Shown here: positions 16,489 to 25,573 of the stretch, one piece after another
Numbering within the stretch: the stretch's first letter is position 1
How the letters are laid out: every line of letters begins with the position of its first letter
Origin: Qipengyuania gelatinilytica
GTDB taxonomy: Bacteria > Pseudomonadota > Alphaproteobacteria > Sphingomonadales > Sphingomonadaceae
DNA: 64,000 nt
NCBI RefSeq assembly: GCF_019711315.1
Contig: NZ_CP081294.1
Coordinates: forward strand, 2,728,001-2,792,000
Reading direction: 5' to 3'
Program-made: the position numbers and the translations under genes
Notes under the pieces: generated by a model
Databases searched by the model: none
Seen by the model: only the letters and a program-made list of their open reading frames with translations
What the model was told of the DNA's origin: nothing

Positions 16489-17796
16489 TCAGCGAGCCTT
16501 TTGACCCTCGTACCGGCCCGAAATGAGGTCGATACCCAAAGTCCTTCTTACGACCATCAGGTATGCCACATTCTGAACCACGGTGACGATCGAAAGAACC
16601 ATTGCCGCACCGATGATACCCAGTTGGGCAACTGCCATCGGAAAGGCGATCAGCATCACTGCCATCGCCATGCAGGCGAAGATCAGATTGATGCGCTGGT
16701 TGCCCGACAAGGCAAGGATGAGGCCTGAAGGGCCAGTTGCAACATAGATCGCCTGGCCTGCCAGCAGGATAAGAAGGGCAGAATTGGCACCCACAAATTC
16801 TGTGCCGACGGCAGAAAGGAGCGGTTTGGCCAGTACCGCCAGCACGGTGATCAACGGAATCACAAGTACAACCGACAGCTTCGTTGCTGCATGTCCAAGC
16901 CGCGCGACTTCCTCGAAGTCTTCTTCGCTCAGCGCCGAGCCGATCTTTGGCGAGTATACCCCGAAAATACCGATCGTGATGATCGGAATGGCGGATGCGA
17001 TCTGAGTTGCCAGCCGATAAAGACCTGCATCTGCCACTGAGAGCTGCGATCCGACAATGGAAAGCCCGTACCAGTCGCCGAAATTCTTGACGATTGCCAC
17101 CACCAGCAGCGGCAGGGAGGCTTCAAAGGTCGCTTTAAGCGAAACAACCAAGGCCGTGTTGTCGGTGGACGTGTCGCGCAGGCTGCTCAGGATGCCGATC
17201 GCTATAGCTGCCAGTCCCGCAATAGCGGTTGCCAGCAAGACCGCCTCGACGCTCTGCAGCCATCCCATCGCAATCAATGCAAGTACTGGAAGTGGGATCA
17301 GCAGGCCTTCCACGATCTGCGAGAATACATAGTGGTGTTGTGAGCGCAGGAACGAGCTGGTGAGACGAGTAAAGGCTCGGCTTAGAAAGATCAGTGCGAG
17401 AATGGTCAGCGAGAAGGCATCGGTGTTCCCACCGTCAAACTGCGCGAAGTAGAGCGGCCCCAGCCACGAAAGGAGCGCGGCAATCAGTCCGCAAACGGCC
17501 AGCACCGCGACCAGCAGCCTTCCGGCAGAGATCCGGGAGGGCTTGATGCCACGAGTGCGAGCAACCGAATAATGCTTCACGACAGCAAGATCGAGACCGC
17601 CAACGGCAATTATGGAAAGGAACATCGCGGTCTGCGTGATTAGCGCATATGTTCCCAGCGCAGACGGCCCCAGCTGGTTGCCAATCAGGAAAGCGATCGC
17701 GAAGCCGGCAAGGACCGTGAGCCCCCTGACCCCGATCGACATGAGCGAAGCGCGGTGGGAATTCAGGTAGTCGATCAGTTTCTTCGATTGCGCCAT
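16489..17796 (-). CDS. Oligosaccharide flippase (Wzx-like)
   Basis: The 435-residue protein has about twelve evenly spaced hydrophobic helices and belongs by pattern to the polysaccharide biosynthesis/MATE-like (MOP) superfamily. An early GLTVLAGFAIAFLIGNQLGP segment is typical of Wzx. It would flip undecaprenyl-linked repeat units to the periplasmic side for Wzy. It starts at ATG 17796, nine bases after the GT2 gene, and precedes the beta-helix gene; all four leftward genes look like one operon. Confidence 0.9.
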   Translation of the reverse strand: MAQSKKLIDYLNSHRASLMSIGVRGLTVLAGFAIAFLIGNQLGPSALGTYALITQTAMFLSIIAVGGLDLAVVKHYSVARTRGIKPSRISAGRLLVAVLAVCGLIAALLSWLGPLYFAQFDGGNTDAFSLTILALIFLSRAFTRLTSSFLRSQHHYVFSQIVEGLLIPLPVLALIAMGWLQSVEAVLLATAIAGLAAIAIGILSSLRDTSTDNTALVVSLKATFEASLPLLVVAIVKNFGDWYGLSIVGSQLSVADAGLYRLATQIASAIPIITIGIFGVYSPKIGSALSEEDFEEVARLGHAATKLSVVLVIPLITVLAVLAKPLLSAVGTEFVGANSALLILLAGQAIYVATGPSGLILALSGNQRINLIFACMAMAVMLIAFPMAVAQLGIIGAAMVLSIVTVVQNVAYLMVVRRTLGIDLISGRYEGQKAR

Positions 17797-17805
17797 CTGG
17801 GGTCG

Positions 17806-18828
17806 CTATAGCGGCAACCCGAAGGTTGCACGAGCTACGGCTACCGCTTGGGGACGATGACCGCGAAGGAGACGTCGCATCACGATGGCCAGGTTCTGCA
17901 AAAAGTAGAGCGGGCGCATCATCGGGAAGTGCTTCCGTGCGAAGATCATTTTCGAACGGATATGATGGTATTCCGACAACGGTGACCGAGCCCTGTTGGA
18001 AAGCTGGCTGGCCGAACCGGCGCTTGCGCCTTCCTTGTGGTATACTATCGCGTCCGAAGCGAAGACATTCGCAAGCACGCCCTTGGACCGCATCGCGAGA
18101 TCGATCTCTTCATAGTAGAGGAAGAACTTTTCTTCCAGCAGACCGTAACGCCGGATGTAGTCGCGCGAAAGAACCAGGGACGCGCCGCAAATGAAATCGG
18201 TTTCGCTCTCCACCGATTGCGGATCGAAGCTCTTCGTCACCGGTTCACCCGCGCAAATGCCGGCGGCCGCTCCAGTCCATTTGTTGAAGCGCATTCCGTT
18301 CAGCAGCTGGAATTCGGAAGGCCTGTGATAGAGCCTTATCTGTGTTCCGGCCATTCCGATGTCAGCAACTTCGCGACACTTCTGGATGATCGCGACACTG
18401 GCTCCAGTATCGATGGTGGTATCGTTGTTCAGAAGCCAGAAAAACGAAGCTGCCGGGTTCTGCATTGCAATGCGCAGACCAACGTTGTTTCCGTAGGAAA
18501 ATCCCCCGTTCTTTCCGCTGGCGACCAAGGTTATAAGGGCCTTCGGTGATTGCACCTCCGAGCTCGGTCCCCTGAATTCGAAGAATGGAGAGGACTCGCT
18601 GCCGAGGTGTGCCTCGATAGCGCGCCATTCAGCGGAACCTGCATACGCATCGGCCCAGGCCCGAATTCTTTCGACCGAGTCATCACCCGAGTCGTTGTCG
18701 ACTACGATCAGTCTCGGAATTACCGAGCCTGCCAACACGGATTCGATCATCTCGATCGTGTCGGCGGCGGAACGATAGTTCACTGAAACAATCGCCAGCT
18801 CATCGCTCGGCGAAGGGCAATGATTCAT
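17806..18828 (-). CDS. Family 2 glycosyltransferase (possible rhamnosyltransferase)
   Basis: The 340-residue protein starts with the GT-A fold strand LAIVSVNYRSAADT. It carries LIVVDNDSGD, FSYGNNVGLR, the metal-binding FWLLNNDTTID, and the later YYEEIDLAMR and YHKEGAS. These match GT2 enzymes of the rhamnosyltransferase type (family knowledge), which would fit the rfb operon in the same island; the sugar specificity is inference. The ATG at 18828 overlaps the preceding stop (TGATG). An in-frame GTG at 18849 lies inside the upstream gene. Confidence 0.9.
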   Translation of the reverse strand: MNHCPSPSDELAIVSVNYRSAADTIEMIESVLAGSVIPRLIVVDNDSGDDSVERIRAWADAYAGSAEWRAIEAHLGSESSPFFEFRGPSSEVQSPKALITLVASGKNGGFSYGNNVGLRIAMQNPAASFFWLLNNDTTIDTGASVAIIQKCREVADIGMAGTQIRLYHRPSEFQLLNGMRFNKWTGAAAGICAGEPVTKSFDPQSVESETDFICGASLVLSRDYIRRYGLLEEKFFLYYEEIDLAMRSKGVLANVFASDAIVYHKEGASAGSASQLSNRARSPLSEYHHIRSKMIFARKHFPMMRPLYFLQNLAIVMRRLLRGHRPQAVAVARATFGLPL

Positions 18829-19838
18829 CAAGCAGGGCTCCCGGACCACGATCCAAGATAGCCTGCCAGCTCTGAATAATCCGTAGTGGCGCGAATGGGC
18901 TCGCGGCTACGAAGCCTTTTGATCGCGCTGGCGAACTCGTTCGGCGTGTCCGCAACCTCGATCAGACCCCGCTGTCGCAGATTCTCGGTCACCTCAGCCT
19001 GGTGGTTGTCGTAGTGCTCGCCAAGTTCGCACCGGCGAGGAACAGCGATAACGCGGCAGCCGGCGTAGAGAGCCGTGATCAGCGAACCAGTGCCGCCGTG
19101 GCAAACCACAATGTCCGCGCGCTGAAGCATTTCCTGCATCTTGTCGAAAGTGTAGGTTTCGCTGCATTCCACGCCTTGGGGCGCTTGCGGGGTGGCGCCT
19201 TTGCCGGTCTGCAAGACAAGTCTTTCTTTGAACAAGCCGTCCTGCTGGGCACGCAAGACGAGATCGATCAGTCTCGGGAATGCCAGAGTCGCCCCGACGG
19301 TCGCAAAAAGGAGTGATTCCTTCTCGGGCCTTGGTTCTTCGATAACTCTGAAAGGATCAAAGGTTAGCGATCCCTTCCACTTTTCGCCAACCTTCTGGGC
19401 TTGTGCGATCTTGAGATGTGCCAATGGCCCTGCCAGCTTGGCGAACTTCGAGGGCCCCTCGAACCGGGCGAAGGAATCGACAAGGATCACGCGCGCACCA
19501 TGCATCCTTGCCCAAAGTACTATGAAGCCCATTGAGCCAGCGCCCGTGGTCAGGACGATGTCCGGACGGGTCTGGCGAATGATCTCCAGAGAGCGGTAAA
19601 CGCTCTGCGAGGCGTTCTTGAACATTGCGGCAGTATGGCCAAGCCTCGCTTGACCGAGCGCTACGTGAGGAACGAAGTATGTTTCGTGGGTGCGCGCGAT
19701 TGACCGCCCAAGCGACGTATCTTCCGTAACGAAAAATGAGTCGTGACCGCCCCAGAAGCTCTCCAGGTCAAGTAACTGACGCAGATGCCCCCCGCCGGAA
19801 GCGGCAAGGCAAATCCTGAGTTTTGAACCTTGTGTCAT
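18828..19838 (-). CDS. Fused Alg14-Alg13-type glycosyltransferase (PssD/PssE-like in one chain)
   Basis: The 336-residue protein combines two halves. Residues about 1-160 are Alg14-like (LAASGGGHLRQLL at 10-23, then a segment with TTGAGSMGFIV). Residues about 175-336 are Alg13/GT28-C-like (LLFATVGAT, then ADIVVCHGGTGSLITAL). In many bacteria these are two separate subunits, PssD and PssE or CpsF and CpsG, forming a membrane-associated transferase that adds the second sugar to the lipid carrier. Here one gene encodes both. It starts at ATG 19838 and heads the leftward operon; a 186-base divergent spacer separates it from the EpsD gene. Confidence 0.87.
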   Translation of the reverse strand: MTQGSKLRICLAASGGGHLRQLLDLESFWGGHDSFFVTEDTSLGRSIARTHETYFVPHVALGQARLGHTAAMFKNASQSVYRSLEIIRQTRPDIVLTTGAGSMGFIVLWARMHGARVILVDSFARFEGPSKFAKLAGPLAHLKIAQAQKVGEKWKGSLTFDPFRVIEEPRPEKESLLFATVGATLAFPRLIDLVLRAQQDGLFKERLVLQTGKGATPQAPQGVECSETYTFDKMQEMLQRADIVVCHGGTGSLITALYAGCRVIAVPRRCELGEHYDNHQAEVTENLRQRGLIEVADTPNEFASAIKRLRSREPIRATTDYSELAGYLGSWSGSPA

Positions 19839-20024
19839 TAGTCATTCCGCGCAAATAGCCTGCGTGCCATGTCAACGGAAAACGCTGGAAAATACAGTGG
19901 TTAATTCGTTACATACCTTATTGGGACACTTCAAGCTTTTCCGTTGCCTTTCTTGAAACGGTCACTAGCCGACGAACCAATGCGCCCTATAACGGCCGCA
20001 AATGACAATCTTGAGGAATTCAGC

Positions 20025-20894
20025 ATGTCGATTCGCCCCCTTCTCCTTGCCAGCGTAATCCTTCTGGCTGCTTGCGATTCTGCAGAGGCGCCGACCGGTC
20101 AGGTCGCCGCAGTCGTCGACGGGCAGGAGTACACGGTCAGCCAGGTTAACGCGGAGCTCTCGGCTTCGGGAATCGGTGCGGATGTGCGCGATAAGGAGCT
20201 CGCAAATCGGGCCCTCGATGCAGCTATCAATCGGTCGATCCTTGCAGAAGAGGCACGAAGCCGGGGTCTCGACAAGACACCGGGAGGGGCGCTGACGCTC
20301 AAGCGTGCCGAAGAAGTGGCCTTGGTCGAGCTGCTGCGCCGCGACATCCAGTCGAAAGCACCTTCCCTTTCCGATGAGGAGGCCCAGCAATTCATCCGGG
20401 CAAATCCGGCGCTCTTCGCCGACCGCTTCGTCAGCATCGTCGAGCAAGTGGTAGTGCCGAAACTTTCCAGGTCCGATCTCGACGCACTCGAGGCAGCCAA
20501 TACCCTGGATGAGGTTCGTGCGGCGCTCGATGGCAAGAATATCGCCTATCAGACCACCATGGGCAGCGTGGATTCGCTGACCGTGCCGCCAGCGATCGCC
20601 CAGCAGATCGTAGATCTGGGAGTGGGTGAAGTTTACATCATCCCTCAAGGTGATGGAGCAAGGATCAATGCTGTCATCTCGAAACAGAACTATCCGATCA
20701 CTGGCAGCGAAGCGCTCGAGCTGGGACGCCAGCTGGTGTCAAAGCAAAGGTCCGAAGGTCAGGCACAGGATGTCTTCCGCAGTATTTTGACCGAGAAGAA
20801 GGCAGGTGCAAGATATTCTGAGGAATTTGCAGCACCGTCGCAGCCCAATGGCGAAGCGAATGGATCTGCCCAGCCGGGCGCCGCGAGCGAATAG
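20025..20894 (+). CDS. epsD: EpsD-family peptidyl-prolyl cis-trans isomerase lipoprotein
   Basis: The 289-residue protein has a lipobox signal (LLAAC, Cys17), a SurA/PrsA-like N-terminal helical domain (about 30-140, VVDGQEYTVSQVN), and a weak parvulin-type region after it. EpsD proteins are periplasmic folding factors found in exosortase/polysaccharide loci. The ATG at 20025 has GAGGA eight bases upstream, and only from there does the signal peptide read correctly; the open frame extends 27 codons further up without such features. It opens the rightward run that leads to wza, wzz and exosortase V. Confidence 0.85.
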   Translation: MSIRPLLLASVILLAACDSAEAPTGQVAAVVDGQEYTVSQVNAELSASGIGADVRDKELANRALDAAINRSILAEEARSRGLDKTPGGALTLKRAEEVALVELLRRDIQSKAPSLSDEEAQQFIRANPALFADRFVSIVEQVVVPKLSRSDLDALEAANTLDEVRAALDGKNIAYQTTMGSVDSLTVPPAIAQQIVDLGVGEVYIIPQGDGARINAVISKQNYPITGSEALELGRQLVSKQRSEGQAQDVFRSILTEKKAGARYSEEFAAPSQPNGEANGSAQPGAASE

Positions 20895-20917
20895 GGTTGC
20901 CGCTCTCGAAATCGTAC

Positions 20918-20942
20918 ACCGGCGGCGGGACCGCCGTTTGAG
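20918..20942 (+). terminator. Possible weak terminator hairpin after epsD
   Basis: A GC-rich 6-bp stem (CGGCGG at 20920-20925 with CCGCCG at 20931-20936) is followed by only three Ts. It lies in the 72-base gap between the EpsD and pyruvyl transferase genes. It may attenuate rather than end transcription. Confidence 0.3.
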
Positions 20943-20966
20943 TTCGGAAATAATGCCAAGGGGGCT

Positions 20967-22145
20967 ATGTTGAAACGCTTGCGCGTCGGTTTGCTCTGGC
21001 ATTCGCTCAGGGCTGGGAATCTGGGTGTCGGTGCGCTCACGCTCGGCAATATCGCCATCATACGGGAAGTGGCCGCATCGGCAGGCGTCGATGTCGAATT
21101 CGTCGTGCTCTCGATGCGCGAAAGTTCGACCGATCCGATTGCCGAAGGGATCGAACAATACGAAATCGACACGCGGCGTCTGTTCTCGCCGGACGGGTTC
21201 AGGGCGAAGGTCGATACGCTTGACTGCGTCATCGACATCGGTGCGGGCGACAGTTTCGCCGATATCTATGGAGCGAAGCGCTTCGCTTTCCTCTACCTCA
21301 CCAAAAAGTTTGCGGTCGATCGCGGCAAACCCCTGATCCTTGCTCCGCAAACCATCGGACCATTTACGCGGCAACCCTATCGCTGGTTGGCATCGCGCAT
21401 CATGCGTCGTGCGGAATGCGTCGTCGCACGCGATGAACAGTCGCTTGCGGCAATTGAGGAACTGGCGCCGTCTGCCAGGAGCGCACTAGCCGTCGACGTC
21501 GCCTTCAAGCTTCCGTTCGACGACCAGTCGAGCGACTGCACCGGTCGGAAATACAGGATCGGGATAAACGCCTCGGGCCTGCTATGCCGGCAGGCCGAAA
21601 GCGGCGAGAACCGTTTCGGCCTGTCGTTCGACTACCTCGCATTGCACCGCCGGCTGATCGACCATTTCTCTTCGCGCGACGATTGCGAAGTGTTCCTCGT
21701 GACACATGCGAACAGCGCAGGCGATACAGGGGACGACGACGGGACGCGTGCGGACCGGCTGTCGCGCGAATTTCCCGCCGTGACGCGTGTTCCGGATTTT
21801 GCAGGTCCCAGCCAAGCGAAGAGCTTCATCTCGAGCCTCGATTTCCTCGTGGCGGGCCGGATGCATGCATGCATCGCTGCGTTTTCGTCGGAAACGCCTG
21901 TGATACCCATCTCCTATAGCCGGAAATTTTCCGGTCTGTTCGGCCTCCTCGAATACCCTTGGCTCACGCCTGTGACAGGATGGGACGAGGATGAAGCCTT
22001 CAACTACATCGTGAAAAGCTTCGAAGAGCTCGCGGCCATGAAGGAGGCCGAAGGGGCAGCTTTGCAGCGTGTCGATGAGATGCTGGCGGCGTACCGAGAT
22101 ACTCTGTCTTCGCTATTCCAGCGCTTGCCCGGACAGGCCGGATGA
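20967..22145 (+). CDS. Polysaccharide pyruvyl transferase family protein
   Basis: The 392-residue protein starts RVGLLWHSLRAGNLGVGAL and contains a glycine-rich GAGDSFADIYG segment, PLILAPQTIGPF, and the later FLVAGRMHACIAAFS. These are the usual marks of the PS_pyruv_trans family (CsaB/ExoV/WcaK type). Members transfer pyruvate from phosphoenolpyruvate to a sugar as a ketal, giving the polymer acidic groups. It starts at ATG 20967 with GGGGG upstream. The next gene overlaps it by four bases and encodes an FrhB-like iron-sulfur protein; the pair occurs together in other polysaccharide clusters. Confidence 0.87.
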   Translation: MLKRLRVGLLWHSLRAGNLGVGALTLGNIAIIREVAASAGVDVEFVVLSMRESSTDPIAEGIEQYEIDTRRLFSPDGFRAKVDTLDCVIDIGAGDSFADIYGAKRFAFLYLTKKFAVDRGKPLILAPQTIGPFTRQPYRWLASRIMRRAECVVARDEQSLAAIEELAPSARSALAVDVAFKLPFDDQSSDCTGRKYRIGINASGLLCRQAESGENRFGLSFDYLALHRRLIDHFSSRDDCEVFLVTHANSAGDTGDDDGTRADRLSREFPAVTRVPDFAGPSQAKSFISSLDFLVAGRMHACIAAFSSETPVIPISYSRKFSGLFGLLEYPWLTPVTGWDEDEAFNYIVKSFEELAAMKEAEGAALQRVDEMLAAYRDTLSSLFQRLPGQAG

Positions 22146-23362
22146 AGCCGTCGAGGGCGCTTCGGACAGTCGAAAAGGGCTCGTTGTGCTCGGGATGCGG
22201 CCTGTGCGCCGGCATCGCTGGCGATGCGGTAGAGATGGTCACATCCCCTGACGGGTTTGCGCGGCCTCGACAGACCGCGGGGCTCCCGGAAGATGCCGAG
22301 CGAGCGATCGAAGAAGCCTGCCCCGGCCTGACGGTCGAACCTTGGGAGCCTTCGGATGCGCCGCATCTGGACATGTACTGGGGGCCATGGCGAGAGTGTC
22401 ATACGGGATATGCCGTCGACGCGCGTGTGCGGCACACCTGTTCTTCAGGTGGCGCGATTTCCTCGCTTGCCATCTTCGCGCTGCAGAGGGGACTTGTAGA
22501 ACAGGTCGTGCATGTCGCGGCAGATCCCGATCGCCCTGCGGCCAACCGAACGATCATCTCTCGCACCAAGGATGAGGTATTGTCCGGCGCCGGCTCTCGT
22601 TATGCGCCGTCATCTCCTCTGGCCGAGGTGGAAAAGTTGCTGGCCGCTCGCAAGAAATCGCTCTTCATCGGCAAGCCTTGCGATGTTTCCGCCTTGCGCA
22701 GGTATGCAGCGATTGATTCGAGGGTCGATCAAATCTTCCCCTACAAGCTGTCCTTCTTTTGCGGAGGGGTGCCCAGCCTGCACGGCTCGGATCGGATTTC
22801 GCGATCGCTCGGCTACGATCCGCAGGACGTAGAAAGCTTCACCTATCGCGGCGAAGGCTGGCCGGGGCGAACGCAGGTAAGCGACGCTGCGGGAAAAAGG
22901 GCTGAGATGTCCTACGAAGAAAGCTGGGGCAGGCACCTGTCGAGTGAGGTGCAGTTCCGGTGCAAGATATGCCCGGACCCGGTCGGCGGGGTGGCCGATA
23001 TTGCCTGCGCGGATGCCTGGTATGGGGGTGAAAGCGGATATCCGAAGTTCGAGGAGGCAGACGGGCGGAGCCTCGTCCTTGCTCGAACGGGGCCAGGATC
23101 AGAACTTCTTGGCATGGCGGTGCGCGAAGGTGCGATCGAGCTTGAAAAGCTGGCCTTGCGGGAAATCGATCTTATGCAGCCGGCTCAAGCACGGCGAAAG
23201 CGACTGATTGCGGCGAGGATGGCCGCATGGAGGCTCGCTGGTCGCCCGACGCCCGAAATGCGCGGCCTCGAGGTGGGTAGCGCAACGCAAAAATCGCCCA
23301 GCGTCGCGCTACTCAAAGAATTTGCAGGTACGATTAGGCGTATCGTGCAGGGACGAATTTGA
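22142..23362 (+). CDS. FrhB-like (F420 hydrogenase/dehydrogenase beta family) iron-sulfur protein
   Basis: This 406-residue protein begins with a ferredoxin-like cysteine cluster CSGCGLC (Cys16, 19, 22) and continues with the FrhB C-terminal domain, including FRCKICPDPVGGVADIACAD. Enzymes of this superfamily handle flavin and iron-sulfur electrons; some members use F420, but sphingomonads are not known to make F420, so the true electron partner is unclear. The ATGA overlap with the pyruvyl transferase gene suggests they act together, perhaps in a redox step on the sugar or its donor. That role is inference. Confidence 0.85.
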   Translation: MKPSRALRTVEKGSLCSGCGLCAGIAGDAVEMVTSPDGFARPRQTAGLPEDAERAIEEACPGLTVEPWEPSDAPHLDMYWGPWRECHTGYAVDARVRHTCSSGGAISSLAIFALQRGLVEQVVHVAADPDRPAANRTIISRTKDEVLSGAGSRYAPSSPLAEVEKLLAARKKSLFIGKPCDVSALRRYAAIDSRVDQIFPYKLSFFCGGVPSLHGSDRISRSLGYDPQDVESFTYRGEGWPGRTQVSDAAGKRAEMSYEESWGRHLSSEVQFRCKICPDPVGGVADIACADAWYGGESGYPKFEEADGRSLVLARTGPGSELLGMAVREGAIELEKLALREIDLMQPAQARRKRLIAARMAAWRLAGRPTPEMRGLEVGSATQKSPSVALLKEFAGTIRRIVQGRI

Positions 23363-23437
23363 TTTCCTACTGGATTTGAGAAGCATTCATCGGTTAACTC
23401 TCATGAAACGAGAGTCTTAGGTGCGAGGTTGGTCGAA

Positions 23438-24670
23438 ATGCCGCGAATTACCAATGCGTTCACGCGATCATCCTGTCTCGTCCTGGCGGTGGCAGCCTTG
23501 CACGCACCACTTCAGGCGCAGGACACGTCAGATGACAGCTTCCAGCTGGGGGTCGAGATAGATGTTCGACACGATAGCAATGTGTCGAATGTCTCGCCCG
23601 ACGATGCAGAACTGCGTGGGATTACTCAATCGGACCAGATCATAACGCCTTCTGCATTCATGGCGTTCGACCGGGGTTTCGGCGATACTAGGCTGCGTGG
23701 TTCGGCGTCAGTCGGCTACGACATTTACATGGAAAACAGCCAGCTCAACGCCGAGCGTATTCAGGCCGAGCTTTCCGCCCTCACGCGCGTGGTGGTCTGC
23801 GACATCGAGCCCGGCGCTTCGTTTCAGCGCAGGCAGGCCGAGCTCGGAGATCGTTTCCTTGTCGTCGATCCAGACGGAACAACCGATAACGTCCAGACCG
23901 TTCAAGAGTATCGGGTGGATGTTCGGTGCGGCAAGGAAATCGGACTGCGAGCAATTGGCGGTGTTAGCTATCAATCCGGCAAGAACAGCAACGAATTTCG
24001 CGAGTTTTCGGACTATGACAGCTTCGTTTACACGGCAGGGGTAGGATACGAGCATCCTTCTGTCGGAACCGTCGAGGTCTATGCCGCTCACGAAGAAACC
24101 GAATATGAAAACAGGATCGTCAACGGAATACAGGACCGGTACGATGTCAGGCGCTTCGGCGGGTCCTTCGAACGCGATATAGGAGCGAACCTCAGCGGAC
24201 GGATCGAGGGATTCTTTATCGATCTCGAAACGCCGGGCGGGGTTGGTTCGGAATTCCAGGGAGCCGGTTGGGACTTCGACCTGTCTGCCACGCTTGGACC
24301 TCGCGTGAAGGCCGGGATCAATCTCGGCCGGGACGTTCAGCCTGTGCTAAACAACGAAGCGCTTTACTCGAAAGCCAAGACTTGGGGCGGAGATGTTTCC
24401 TACGCCATGAGTGAGACGATTTCCGCCAATCTCGCGTATTCCATGCGTGAGCGCGATTACGTTTATTCCGAATTGACGCCGCCGAGCGATATTGCCCCGC
24501 TCTTGGGAGACAGACTTCACCTCATAAGAGGTTCGATCGACTATCAATCGGAAGGCGGACTTGGTGGAAGTCTTTATGGTGGATACGAAAATCGCGACGC
24601 GAACGACGATTTTTACGACTACGACGGATTTTTCGTTGGCCTGAAACTGCGCTACATTCTGGCGCGCTAG
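23438..24670 (+). CDS. Outer-membrane beta-barrel protein of the polysaccharide/exosortase locus
   Basis: The 410-residue protein has a signal peptide (LVLAVAALHAPLQAQ) and then alternating hydrophobic/polar strands with aromatic girdles. It ends in an aromatic/hydrophobic terminal strand (FFVGLKLRYILAR), as in outer-membrane barrels of the BBP2-like type. Such barrels are common beside wza and exosortase genes and may help polymer passage or surface display. The ATG at 23438 is chosen over a TTG at 23429 because GAGG lies at usable distance only for the ATG. It begins the compact unit running to epsI. Confidence 0.8.
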   Translation: MPRITNAFTRSSCLVLAVAALHAPLQAQDTSDDSFQLGVEIDVRHDSNVSNVSPDDAELRGITQSDQIITPSAFMAFDRGFGDTRLRGSASVGYDIYMENSQLNAERIQAELSALTRVVVCDIEPGASFQRRQAELGDRFLVVDPDGTTDNVQTVQEYRVDVRCGKEIGLRAIGGVSYQSGKNSNEFREFSDYDSFVYTAGVGYEHPSVGTVEVYAAHEETEYENRIVNGIQDRYDVRRFGGSFERDIGANLSGRIEGFFIDLETPGGVGSEFQGAGWDFDLSATLGPRVKAGINLGRDVQPVLNNEALYSKAKTWGGDVSYAMSETISANLAYSMRERDYVYSELTPPSDIAPLLGDRLHLIRGSIDYQSEGGLGGSLYGGYENRDANDDFYDYDGFFVGLKLRYILAR

Positions 24671-24689
24671 CAAGTTGGAAGTGATTGGA

Positions 24690-25547
24690 ATGCACAAAAT
24701 GGTACATGCGAGATTTGCAACGATTGCCGCTGCGATGCTCGCGCTTGCTGCGGCCCCTGCGCTTTCGGCGCAGGTGGCTGCCGCAAATGCCCCTGCTCAG
24801 TTGACTGAAACTCCCGAGCGCCCTCCGCTCGCCGAAGGTTACATTCTCGGTGCCGGGGACATCATCGAAGTGGCAGTCGTCGGCCGCGAAGAGTACAAGG
24901 CTCGGGTGCAGGTGCAGGTTGACGGAACTGTCCAGCTTCCTTTCATTCGTGATGTGGTGGCTGCTGACAGGACAATTGCACAATTGCAGGATGATGTCGC
25001 AGCGCGCCTTAAGGCTGGAGGATACTACACCGATCCAGTCGTGAGCGTGATGGTTGCCGGATACGCCAGTCGCTATGTGGTGGTCCTGGGACAGGTCGGC
25101 ACTCCGGGACTGCTTCCGATCGATCGCAATTACCGGCTTTCCGAAGTGATTGCCCGGGTCGGCGGAATTGGCCCGAATGGATCGGAATCGGTTACGCTTA
25201 CGCGCGTCAACGGTGAACAGCTCAATGTGACGCTCGAGCAGATGGCTACCGGGGGTGATGCTGCCGATCCATATGTGGCTGCCGGTGACAAGATCTTCGT
25301 GGATCGTGTCGAAGAGGGCGAGCGCCCGACCTTCTGCATCTACGGAGAGGTTAATGGTGCAGGTTGCTATCCAGTCGGTGAGAACATGTCGCTGCGTATG
25401 GCGATCGCCCGCGCCGGAGGTTTGACGAAGCTTGGCTCGGAGAAGAAGGTCAAGGTATTCCGCGAAGGCGAAGATATCGGCAAGCTGGATCTCTCCCAGA
25501 CTGTTCGTACTGGCGATGTAATCAAGGTCGGCCAGCGCTTCTTCTGA
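24690..25547 (+). CDS. Polysaccharide export protein (Wza family)
   Basis: The 285-residue protein has a signal peptide (TIAAAMLALAAAPALSA), a Poly_export domain (about 55-130, starting YILGAGDIIEVAVVG), and two SLBB-like segments (about 135-215 and 225-285). Wza forms the outer-membrane export channel. The signal lacks a lipobox cysteine, unlike E. coli Wza, so this copy is probably not a lipoprotein, and it lacks a long C-terminal helix domain. Starts at 24690 or 24699 are both possible. It sits 19 bases behind the barrel gene and 26 before the second wzz. Confidence 0.9.
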   Translation: MHKMVHARFATIAAAMLALAAAPALSAQVAAANAPAQLTETPERPPLAEGYILGAGDIIEVAVVGREEYKARVQVQVDGTVQLPFIRDVVAADRTIAQLQDDVAARLKAGGYYTDPVVSVMVAGYASRYVVVLGQVGTPGLLPIDRNYRLSEVIARVGGIGPNGSESVTLTRVNGEQLNVTLEQMATGGDAADPYVAAGDKIFVDRVEEGERPTFCIYGEVNGAGCYPVGENMSLRMAIARAGGLTKLGSEKKVKVFREGEDIGKLDLSQTVRTGDVIKVGQRFF

Positions 25548-25573
25548 GGTGCTATTGGGGGCAACAAGCGCTT

